From assembly GCA_030407085.1 (NCBI GenBank), contig CM059587.1, positions 82,721,001 through 82,785,000 of the forward strand: a stretch of DNA of 64,000 bases. Reading direction: 5' to 3'. The notes under the pieces were generated by a model that was not told where the DNA came from, ran no database searches, and saw nothing but the letters and a program-made list of their open reading frames with translations. This document shows, one piece after another, positions 37,251 to 47,316 of this stretch. How positions within the stretch are numbered: the stretch's first letter is position 1; every line of letters begins with the position of its first letter. The position numbers and the translations under genes were made by a program. The DNA comes from Trichopria drosophilae (lineage: Eukaryota; Arthropoda; Insecta; Hymenoptera; Diapriidae).

Positions 37251-38547
37251 AAATTATTTCCATCCAGACATAAGATTCGAACTGGATTAGGAACGATAGC
37301 TGGAATTCCAACTCATATTTCGATTTTTTTTATTTTAAAGTCAGCACGAATGTATTCACGAATTGTAATATGAGCACGCAAGAGCAAACTTTAACAGGTA
37401 GTTCTGACTATGAATTCGAGCTTGAGAGGGACGATAATAATTTAAGAGTCTATTCTGGTCTCGAAGTTCTCGAAGAGCACAAAAGCAGAAAGTAGAGGAT
37501 AGAGATTAGGAGGTTTCATAAACTTTCTAGAATGGGAAGAGTACTTACATTTCCATGGAAGGATATTATCAACATTTCATACTTTATTGACAATGTATAA
37601 GAAACATTCCTATCTAGAAGAAAAAAAAATTATGTGAGCGTATTGGATATTCGGAGGAAATGAGGGGTATGCAATTTTTCGAGAAAGAAAATTCATTGCT
37701 CTATTACATTCCGAAAAAAATTCAACTCTTAAAATTCATACTAAACCGCAACCCCCGCGAATACGTACAACGTGTATCAAATTTGCAAAACGTGGCACAA
37801 AAATGATGTCTTTCATACGTGCTCCACGTACTTTGAATAAGCTTCGAATATATTTTCCCTACTCTTGGCGGACCGTGAACTTTATGAGTTGTACTGCCGT
37901 AAAACGTACGTATACCGAAATATAAACCGGAAGATTTCTAAATGTTTTCACCGAATTATTTCGCTCGGTTTATTCCTATCTGGCGCGACGGATTATATAC
38001 GATAAAGCGTAACGATCGATATACCCGAGACTAGATAATTCGAGTGGAGCACACGGGATTGATGGTGACTGCAGTTTCAGCAGGATGTAATCGACCGATA
38101 GTCGGTTTCGTAATCTAGAGATAAACGTTGGGGTAGGTTTATCGATGCCAGGGGCGGTTGCTGCCGATTTGGTATTCGGATGACCGAACCCGACTGTCCT
38201 CTCTATGTTTACTATTTATGCTTGTAATTTTCCGGAAGCCTTTGGTAGGTACAATTCCTGTTCTGTAGAATCATTGATCAATAAATTTTGACATAACCTG
38301 AATTTAGGTTCCTATAACGCGATTGAATGAGAATTGCCGAGCTCCAGCCAAACTGATTTCGATCTATTTTGGACACTGAAGCTAAAAATATAATTGTTAG
38401 AAGAAAATGGAAGCTTGATCTTCTCAAAATTTTCTTCATTTGGAGCTCAGATCACTTAAAGAATAGATAAGATGATCTAATTAATTATTTTCTCCTTTTC
38501 CATGAAGAAGTAGTTTCACTCAGTTTTGTTTATTGAATGTTGTTGTC
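37251..38547. other. Non-genic stretch, slightly GC-rich centre
   Basis: The segment 37740-38200 has more CpG than its surroundings but no open frame of note. No repeat was recognised. Confidence 0.4.
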
Positions 38548-39477
38548 AAGTTTCTTATGCCAACCTGAGATTTAAAATTTTTCTTTCATGATTTCATTAT
38601 GGTAGCTTCTATTTCATCAAGCTATCCACATTGCGAGGTGTCTCGGAAATAATTGTTAGGTTTTTTAAAATGGTTGCGAAAATGGCATATAAGGAAAAGC
38701 GACATTATATCCATGTACTTGCGCAAACTGCCATTTTTAGTAAAGAAACGATTTGGGCGTTCTTTCTAATTTGAATAGATATATAAAATTATTTTTCTTT
38801 GTCGACCGTACGAAAATTTATAATCTTGATAGTGAAGTTATTATTTGTTGAGCGGTCACATGAATTAAAAATAAACAAAAACTTTCTAATTTGTTTTAAA
38901 ATTTAGAGATGCAGTTTAGATCAGTAGATCGTACACTCCCGACATGTAGTTCAAAATAACGGGTCCAATATGGCCGTCAAAAATGCAAAAAGCTGGAGTT
39001 TTGATGAGAGCTGGGATTTTGGAGTCCAAGTACCCACCATATTTCCTACAATTGACATAAGTACTTCGGAAGGAGCATTTGTTACCTAATATTTACATAC
39101 CTGTGCCGAAGCTGTGTTGATTGGGTTGTTTACCAAGAAAACGAGAATTCTGGTTATGATAACCTAAACTACCTGTAAATACTCTATTAATTCGAAAAAT
39201 CAACACAGTTATGTAATGTAGTATCTAGAAATAGTCACTGTATGTGTAAAATTAATTGATAGTTTGTATAGTGCACAGTAAACACGTAAGCTATTTTCTT
39301 AATTAATTTATCTTTCATATTCAAGTACAATTAACGTTATTTCTATTAACCCTACTCGTTTAAAAATATATTTTCAACCGCTTTCGTTCTGTTATCTAAT
39401 CGTGTAAATTTTACTTATTTAGTAGTGATTACAGTATTTTTTTTATATCTTTTATAACATCGTTCGTTGCCTTTAAG

Positions 39478-39639
39478 AAATTTGCGTCATGTTTAAAGAA
39501 ATGCTCAGAAAAGCAGCCGAGAAGTGTGAAACGTTTTAATGAAGTAAACAAGTCACTTCAAGAAATTCTAGCTGCGAACCCAGCATCAAAGCGAGGTGAA
39601 ATTAGGCTTTTGCTGCAGAATGTGATGTCTGCTATTTAA
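39478..39639 (+). pseudogene. Coding-like fragment inside fold-back element
   Basis: After an acceptor-like pyrimidine run and TTTAAG, 53 codons stay open to TAA (39637), followed at once by an AATAAA polyadenylation-like signal (39641). The peptide is basic, with the stretches EVNKSLQEILAANPASKRGE and IRLLLQNVMSAI that look helical. There is no start codon in context. It could be a captured 3' exon, the tail of a decayed transposase, or chance. No family recognised. Confidence 0.28.
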
Positions 39640-39751
39640 AATAAATAAATATTATACAGACATTATATATCGAACAGTCGAATGTTTTATTTGTCAATGT
39701 CAAAAATTCGTAATTAAAATGTCAGAAAGTTGTACATTTCTAGTATTAAGT

Positions 39752-39850
39752 TTATATATCGGTGTTTCGGTCTTTTTGAAAAAATAGGTCCTGACTATAC
39801 ACCGATATAATTATATTATATATTTTAATCTAAGGTCGAAGAAACCACAC
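39752..39850. repeat. Short inverted repeat shared with 6525-6595
   Basis: TATATCGGTGTTTCGGTCTT (39752) pairs with CACCGATATA (39801), forming a hairpin. The sequences on both sides resemble the segment at 6525-6595 (TGTCGGTGTGTCGATCTTTT and TTTCTTCAACCGTAGATTAA), the latter in inverted orientation. It is a small dispersed repeat nested in the larger fold-back element. Confidence 0.5.
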
Positions 39851-41208
39851 ATCATTTTCATATAGTCATAGGTTATCTAAAAACGATTATCCAAATACTA
39901 TACTTCTTCTTCACTATACACGAAAATTAAATTATGAAATTGTTATTATCGCTACTAATTGGAAAAAAGTATCTGAATCCGATGGATTCATTATCAAAAT
40001 TATTTCTCAGTTAAAAGCTTTATAATAATAAATGAATTTGGATTCTGACTTTAAATGTTTTCTTTAATTCAATAATTGGTGTAGTTTTTTTATTTTTATT
40101 TTTCAAACCTCACCAATTTGATTCACCCTAAAACTAATCTATAGCGATAGTAATAACGGCTCATTAATGCCAGACGTTCTTTTCCATGAATAATTTTTTC
40201 TTGATTCCTGTTCTCCAAAAACTTCAACATGATGTCATGTCAGTAAAAATGTCGCGAATTCAAAAGATCCGTCGGTATATCAAGAATAAATTTCCTTTAC
40301 TTTGCTGGTATTTTGGGAACAAAACTACTTAATTAATTCAATTCAATTTGTTTCAGTAGCTTTTTTAATGATAAAAATAGTTTGAATGATATTAGTGAAT
40401 AAAACTTAAATTGAATTTAAAAAAAATTGTCAGTCATCATTCAGTCCTTAGATGCATATTTTATTTTAAAAGCTGCCGTTGGTTAAAAAAATGTTAATAT
40501 TTTTAACTCTATAAATTTTGTATGATGTTCTTTCAGATTAAAATATTATTTGAAATGTTATGAAATATTTAAAATTCGATTAAATATGATGTATCAGATG
40601 ATTCTTTTACGATCAGAATCACAGTGACCTTTAAAAAGTGAATAATGGTTAGGTACAATAGACACACTGATAAAAACTAAAAACCAATTTTAGTTAGTGC
40701 TGATTAATTAATTGAATGTAGGTTACTATGGCGGCAATTGAATTATAAAAATTGAAAAATGTAGATCAAATGTATTTGAAAAAAATGATACTTCCTATTA
40801 AAAATATGTGGGTGAAGCTTCGGAAAACTGGCACCCCTGCAAAAAAGAATTATTTTACACTATTTCGATGTATTTTTTCCTGAATACGAATATGATGGTT
40901 AAATTCGACGCTTGGCAATATCTTGACCACTATTTTGATAAAAAAAAACAGTAAAAACTAAATTGTAGGGCACATGGACTTTAAAATGTCCACTTACAAA
41001 TAACAAGTACGTCATGGTGACAGAAGAACGTGACATGACTAGGACGCAATACTTCCGTCACAAATCCATGAAAGTCAATTATAAATGATATGATAAATAA
41101 TATCCGTTATGGTGTTAATATTTACGTATATCTTATGCTACTTTTACACCATTTAATACGCTCGCAAATGAATGTGTAATGATCGCAAATAAATATGAAA
41201 AAACTTGT

Positions 41209-41262
41209 TCCTATGGGGAATCGAACCTGGGTCGATTAGCGCAGTAAGCCTGCGCTAGTCAG
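41209..41262 (-). other. tRNA-like fragment, possible SINE remnant
   Basis: On the minus strand AGCGCAGGCTTACTGCGCT (41238-41256) forms a perfect 7-bp hairpin like an anticodon arm. It is followed by a perfect RNA polymerase III B-box, GGTTCGATTCC (41217-41227). The T-arm stem does not pair properly and no A-box or acceptor stem is visible. A SINE fragment or dead tRNA-derived sequence fits better than a functional tRNA. Confidence 0.35.
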
Positions 41263-42067
41263 AATATTTGAAGCACCCGAAGACTAACAAATTATGATCT
41301 TAATGATTTCAGGTATACCATTTATCAGAGATATTAATATACAATATAAAAACAATTTTTAAATATTCTTCAACACGAGAACATTTGTTTTATAAATTTT
41401 ACATACAAATGTTACATACCAGTTACATGGCGTTAATGATGTATCAGATGCATCATGTTTAAAGATTGTTTAAAGAGCGAATATATGCTATGTAAATGTT
41501 ACGTAAAACTGAATACTATAAACCTGATACGTATTCTGTAACAGCGTTATACTGCAGCACGTATTATGTACTGGTTCTATGTAGTTTTGTGCTATTTCGT
41601 AGTTTCTACGTAACAGAGATATCAGTGATCTTTCGTTGTTGACTGGGATTTGTAACTAATGGCTATCGGACAAAAACTCTGATATTTACATCACCGTATA
41701 TTAATTTTCTGCGAAACTCCAGCTTTTTGGATTTTCTGCGGTCATATTGCATTCGCTATTTTGAACTACATGTTGGGAGTGTACAAACTACTGATGTAGA
41801 CTGCATCTCTGCAAATTTGTTTGTTTGTTAATGAACATGACAGTTTTTTTTTATAAATTTACTTCAGTATTGGTATCCTACCACATGTTGCTCAAGGTTA
41901 AACACTGTCCGTTTGATAAACATCCGGTTAAAAACCCTAACAATTATTTCAGATACGCTTTGCAATGTGGATAATATGATGAAATAGAAGCTGCCATAAT
42001 AAAATGATAGGAGTCGCAAAGTTTAAATCTCAGACTGGCATCAGACATTTTAGTATATTCATAATAT

Positions 42068-42905
42068 GTGTCAACATGGTTTTGTTGTTGGGAAACTGAC
42101 GGTCATTTCCGACACAAATTTGTGCGCAGAATCCGAATCCGAAGTCAGAAATGGCCCTCATCATGTCAGATTTTGAGATATATGAGGTTATGTACTCGAA
42201 AAATGCGTTTTTTTTTTGAGGATTCGAACAGGATGCAACAACGTTTTTTGGCCGCCTGTATTTTACAAATAAATGTAAAAATGTCTAATTGGGCCATTTC
42301 ATGATGCTAATATCGAAATCAATTTTCAAATTTTCTCAGCAGATGTTGAATTCAAAATGATAAACTAAAAAACAGAAATTATATTAATATAATTTTTGTC
42401 CATTTTGATACGCCATTTTGAATCCGCCATCTTGTAAATTACGATCTTTATTTTGTGACTTTATGTTTATACTCTGCGAACCCAGAAACATCCAAAAACA
42501 AATTTTAAAGAGAAATTACCAAGTAGAAACATGTAGACTTTAAAAAGGGTTCATAATGTGACATTTTTGCGAGCAATGTGATAATTTAAAATGGCCGCAA
42601 CTTTGTAAAAAAAAATCGGAGGTGATCGAATAAAAGTTCATTTTGAAGGGTAAGGGGAGTAATAAAAGATGCAAATAATACAGAACTGCCAAAAAAATGT
42701 ACGTAACCTCAAACATAGCAAATAACACGTTTTTCGAGAACATAACCTCAAATATCTGAAAATCATGATGTGAAGGACCAATTCTCACTTTGGATTCGTA
42801 TTCTACGTTGATGAAGTTCGTTGTTGAAGTCGCGGATTTTACATAGGAAAACAAATAAAATTTCAAAAATATTGTTTCTTTCTTTTTATATTTGAGAGAT
42901 GCCAA
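42068..42905. mobile_element. Fold-back element with TGGC modules
   Basis: Inverted arms: TTTTGAGATATATGAGGTTATGTACTCGAAAAA (in the region 42172-42205) pairs with the region 42728-42760, and GAATCCGAAGTC (about 42134) with the GGATTCGTATTC region (about 42792). The loop has TACGCCATTTTGAATCCGCC-type sequence (about 42408). The frames at 42068-42304 (+) and 42540-42905 (-) are mirror images of each other and belong to the element, not to genes. Confidence 0.65.
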
Positions 42906-42931
42906 TTGAACAAGAAGCTTTAATTTGTAGG

Positions 42932-43662
42932 TTAACCTTTAACGCCGGGGCCGGACACTTTTTTCGTTCATTTTCAACTTTAATTTGCTCGGCCATTAAG
43001 AACGTAAAAAATCCTTCAGGATCCATTTCTTATGTATTTAACCTCGCTATTTCAGAATCTGCAATCAAAATCCCCCAAAAAATCAATTTTCAAAAAGTTA
43101 CAACCATTTTTTAAAAGAAAAATCGAAATTTTTGACAATTTTCTTTCAGAAATGAAGTTTTTTTTTTCATATAGCAGGTCACCAGAGCACTGTTTTACCT
43201 GAAAATATCGCGTCCGCAATATTTAAGCTTGAAAATGGCGAAACGTACTATTCAAAATTTAAAGATGGCGGCTCAAAAATGTTGTCGAAAGAATTTTTTC
43301 CCCACAAATATTAATAATCTGTGCGTCCTTATTTTTTTCAATTTTCTATTTGTATGGCGCTGAGTATCTAAATATTTCTCGGGTCGCTCATAACAAATCT
43401 GAAGTCAGATTTCAAAAATTCAAAATTGCGGATCCTATATGGCGGGCGATATTTTTAAAATGGTTTGGAATGTTATGAAACTGATTACTCGGGGGTTTTT
43501 GGTGTCCCTGATAACGAATCTGAAGTCAGATTTCAAAAATTCAAAATGGCCGATCAAACACATAAGAAATGGTTCCTGAAGGATTTTTTACATTCTTAAT
43601 CGCCGAGAAAATTAAAGTAGAAAATGAACGAAAATGTATCCGTCCCGGCGTTAAAGGGTTAA
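42932..43662. mobile_element. TTAA-flanked MITE, piggyBac-like ends
   Basis: Ends TTAACCTTTAACGCCGGGG (42932) and CCCGGCGTTAAAGGGTTAA (to 43662) are inverted repeats of the form TTAA-CCC...GGG-TTAA. Complementarity continues inward (TTTTCGTTCATTTTC with GAAAATGAACGAAAA; AATCCTTCAGGATCCATTTC with the GAAATGGTTCCTGAAGGATT region). The interior holds two direct copies, about 115 bp apart, of a module AATCTGAAGTCAGATTTC plus CAAAATTGCGG/CAAAATGGCCG (about 43400 and 43518). There is no transposase. The TTAA target and CCC ends suggest mobilisation by a piggyBac-type enzyme (inference). Confidence 0.75.
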
Positions 43663-44704
43663 AAAGGAGTTTACTGTAAATTAAGTATTAAACTCGGATG
43701 GGCGTTAGACATCACGCTTATTACTTTTCTATCACATTTATTTTTTTCTACAAATTTGGAAACTTCTGTTAACATATGTTATGATGCAATAAATGTATTT
43801 TTCATGTTTTTTACTAGGAAAGTAAAAAATTGTAGATTACTTTCATAATAACGACAAGCGGTCATTACGGAAAGACTTTATTACCACGCAAACGAGAAAT
43901 TTTGACTTGGGAGGCGTGTCGAAGAGCGTTCGTTTATTTGCAAATACCGCTCGATAACGTTGCGTAAAAATAAACGACGTCCCGCTTTTTATAACGGATC
44001 GCGTATGTTAATAATGGCAATGGCTTCGGTCGGGAAAACGACATTTTCGTCACGCCTTCACGGGATACGCGATTTTATTTTTTTTTATGCCGGCGTCGCG
44101 TGAGTAGCAACGATGCTTGTTGCGTGCGGTTAATGCAACGACAGATTAAATGTACGATATGAAATCTTCCGTAACTTTATTACCATCAAAGAAGGTACTA
44201 CATTGTTGCTGCTCGAAACCGCAAAATTTTCCAACCGCGATTTAACGATTCGATTTAATTTGATTAATTGCCATTTGCTAAGGAGGTTTTGCGTAACCCC
44301 TAGGCAGCTCGTAGATGCGCCGCTGCAAAGTGTCATTCTTTGATGGGTCGACGGGGACGTTGGTCAAAGGGAATATATACGTTCGTGAGGTTGACTCAAG
44401 AGTTAGCTTACGGCTAAGCTGGAGGTGAGTTCATAATTTACGAAAATGAATTATCACCTGTCGCTTTTCCAAAAGTCATCCTTGCTACGGAAAATTAATG
44501 AAAAGCCAGCTAGAATGTTTGACTAAGTGACTCGACTTTTTGCTCCACGTTTTAATTCAACGAAATTATATAATTTTTAAATAAAATTCTATAATTCGTG
44601 TTAAATGTCGTGTTTTAATGACGATTATAAATGCTATCGTATAATGTTCATACATTATGAAAAGTAATGTTGCTTCTCCAGATTTGACACTCTCTGTAAA
44701 TTAA
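43663..44704. other. GC-richer island with promoter-like end
   Basis: The segment 43900-44440 is CpG-containing. It ends in a TATA-like box and a donor-like site, listed separately. The minus frame 44130-44336 has no recognisable domain. Confidence 0.4.
44374..44430 (+). promoter_or_regulatory. Possible promoter plus first-exon donor
   Basis: GAATATATACG (TATATA at 44374) is followed about 50 bases later by GGAG|GTGAGT (donor at 44425). A start near 44404 would give a tiny non-coding first exon. This is only an arrangement of short motifs; no transcript evidence is available. Confidence 0.22.
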
Positions 44705-44917
44705 CCCATACAGCAATATAGAAACAAATTGAGAAGGAGTTCGGAATGTGCTCTAAAATAAGTCAGATTTCCCATTTTTTAGGGTTTCCTAAACATGAGT
44801 TCTTAAAAATCTCATTATGGCTTCACGTTCAGAAAACCTTCGGAAAGTGCGTCACCTGACTTCTTTTAGAGCACATTTCGAAATCATTCTTAACTCTTTT
44901 TTATTTTGCTGTGTGGG
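44705..44917. mobile_element. 213-bp MITE, CCC/GGG ends
   Basis: Begins CCCATACAGCAATATAG, preceded by TTAA, and ends CTATTTTGCTGTGTGGG-like sequence. The arms stay complementary for about 60 bp (GGAATGTGCTCTAAAATAAG with the CTTCTTTTAGAGCACATTTC region; AAGTCAG with CTGACTT). The right flank is AAGA, so a TTAA duplication is not intact. Non-coding. Confidence 0.7.
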
Positions 44918-46811
44918 AAGACATTCCTTAGACCCTTTTCAAGTTTTTGTAATGATTTTGAAAGAGGAAGAATAGATACTTTAAATGGCACACGACTAAT
45001 TTTGTTAGGATAAAAAGTGTCGAATAATCGGTAGATTATATTTCAAAATTTTATCAATCCGAATTTTTTATTTTATGAAGTTTTCAAAAACATCAATTTG
45101 GATTCAAATTACTGCTATTTACTCATTCTTTACTCATTTCACATTTTATCACAATTTTACGTTCTTATGATACGAGCAATAAATGGAAATGAAAAAGGAA
45201 ACATTTCTGATGTTATCATAGGATTAAAAAATCTTTGAAGTGAATTAAATCTTGAAAATTAGAATATTGCACTATTGTGATATTTGTCGAAGAATTTTTT
45301 AAATTTCACAATTTGTATGATCGGTCAATTTTCAACCCATTTCACGACGCAAAAGAAATAGTACAGGCCAAATTGTTTCCCTCAACGGGTGCCAAAATTG
45401 ATGAGAAGATTAAAAAATAAATTTAGTTATATAATATATTCTTTATTCTGTATTTATGATTTATTCAGGATTTATTCCTCCTCATATAAAATTATGAAGG
45501 AAAATGATAGCCAAATTAAAATGACATAGCATGATCATATTAATGAATGCACTAAAACACATTTTTTTTAAATGAGATTCTTGGGTATGGAAGGGGGGAA
45601 CAATAATGACATTTTCAGGTCTTAAAAAATCCTGAATTTTTATCCTATTTGCTATTAAAAGTACTTCTGATGTTTGTAACAATCATTTTAACAGTACTTT
45701 TTCTTGTTGTTATTATTATTATAAATATTTGTGAATGAGAATAAATGTAGCCTCAATTAAATATTTCTAAAAAGTGATATTTTTTAATGATAGAATTTCA
45801 AAACGACGCCAGAAAGGAGTTTTCAATCTACCAAGTTTTCTTGTATATTTTTAGAGACAGTCTTGCAAAATCCAATAGCCTATTGCGTTGTTTCTCATCA
45901 ATAATTTTGGAAATTATTAGATCATTTTTCGTGATCCTGAAGACAGAATTCAGAAATTAAAGATGTCACCTTTTCCAATTAAATTCATAAATTTTTTTTC
46001 TGAAATCGCATGCATATTTTTTCAACACGATTAGAAAACAAAAAAAAAATACAAAAAAAATATAAATATGAAAATACAACAGATTTTCAACGTTTATCTA
46101 CCTTGGCGTCATGTGAATCAGGACGAATAATCATCAGCGATTACAAAATCCGTCATAAATTATAATTTTCTCACTGAGAACATGAATAAAAACATTTAAA
46201 AACCAATATTTTATAATTGAAAAAAAAACACCGGTCAGAGGCATTTTGGAAACGGTCTAATTTGGATATTCGGATCATTTTCAAGGTCAATTTTTAAAGA
46301 CAACAGGTTTCTACAACATATATAAATTTATATAAGCAAAATAATGAAAAATGGATGTTTTTCGTGAAAAAGTGACGTTGACTGAATTTTTTCGAAATTT
46401 TCGTAGAGATATTCGAAAGGTGGATGTACAAAATATTATAAATTATAATACCATTCCAAAACATAATTTTAGAAGTGCTTTAAACAATAAGGTTTAGCTT
46501 CCAAAGTTATAAATTAATTGAATTATAACAAAATGGACAAGGAATTTTGATCACAGGAAATGTTTAATAATTTACTGCCTAATCATAATAAAACATTACT
46601 ACTTACATTACCACTTGCTAGTGACATCTGATGAACTATTGTGATGTGGTGATAAAAATCAGTCTTTGTGACAACGTTACGTAATAAAACGAAACGTGAC
46701 GAAGTTTTCTGATTAGTTATTATTGGTACTATCAATATAATAATTTTGTACTTGTAAAGGAAAGCAAATTACAAGAAGTGGAGAAAAATGTCTCTCCCCC
46801 TTTTTTTATCT
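44918..46811. other. AT-rich stretch, no feature seen
   Basis: Only short AT-driven frames (for example minus 45482-45682). Nothing supportable. Confidence 0.45.
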
Positions 46812-47316
46812 ACTTTTACTACTTACATTTCTTATAACACTGACCGACAAAATTTTACTTTTGAGAAGTATCATTTCCGACGCATTTTTTCGTGCTGAAA
46901 ACGATGGCGCTAGCAGAATTTTGCTATCACGTCACACTTTGGAGAAAAACGTGATTAAATATGTCAAAATCCGAGTTTTTCGCCATATTTCGGTTTATTT
47001 TGTAACAAAAGGGAATTTAATTTTGACAAGGACATCATTTCCGAAGTATTTTTTTGTACTGAAAACGATGGTGCTACCAGAAATTTGCTGTCACTTCACA
47101 TTTTGGAGAAAAATGAGGTTAAATGTGTAAAAAATAGAGTTTTTTGCCGTACTTTGAGGTTAAATTTTACCACGTTTTTCTTCTAAATGTGACGCCATAA
47201 CAAAATTCTGCTAGCGCCATTGTTTTCGGTATGAAAAAATTCTTCAGAAATTATATTTTGCTTGTCAAAGGCAAAATCAGTGTCGGACAATGTAATTTAG
47301 GCTGAAGTAGTAAAAT
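46812..47316. mobile_element. Fold-back element with triplicated module
   Basis: Outer ends ACTTTTACTACTTACA ... CTGACCGAC (46812) and GTCGGACAATGTAA ... GAAGTAGTAAAAT (to 47316) are degenerate inverted repeats. Inside, a module of about 170 bp (ATCATTTCCGACGCATTTTTT ... CTGAAAACGATGGCGCTA region) occurs twice in direct orientation (46868 and 47033) and once inverted (about 47170-47275). The 89-codon plus frame spans the two direct copies; it is a by-product of the duplication, not a gene. Confidence 0.6.

Larger units (their letters stand above)
38548..42052. mobile_element. Composite 3.5-kb fold-back element
   Basis: The left arm (about 38548-39002) and right arm (about 41712-42052) are degenerate inverted repeats. 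For example ATGGTAGCTTCTATTTCATC (about 38599) pairs with the GATGAAATAGAAGCTGCCAT region (about 41979), GATGCAGTTTAGATCAGTAG (38910) with the CTACTGATGTAGACTGCATC region (about 41791), and AAAAAGCTGGAGTTTTG (about 38988) with AAACTCCAGCTTTTT (41714). Parts of the left arm (38700-38860) lack a counterpart. The 2.7-kb interior holds a short coding-like frame (39478-39639) and a tRNA-like segment (41209-41262). No transposase was recognised. Confidence 0.65.

Noticed and set aside
41209..41262. Functional tRNA gene
   Set aside because: No acceptor stem, no A-box, and the T stem does not pair.
42068..42905. 78-codon plus and 121-codon minus frames
   Set aside because: They are mirror images produced by the arms of one fold-back element.
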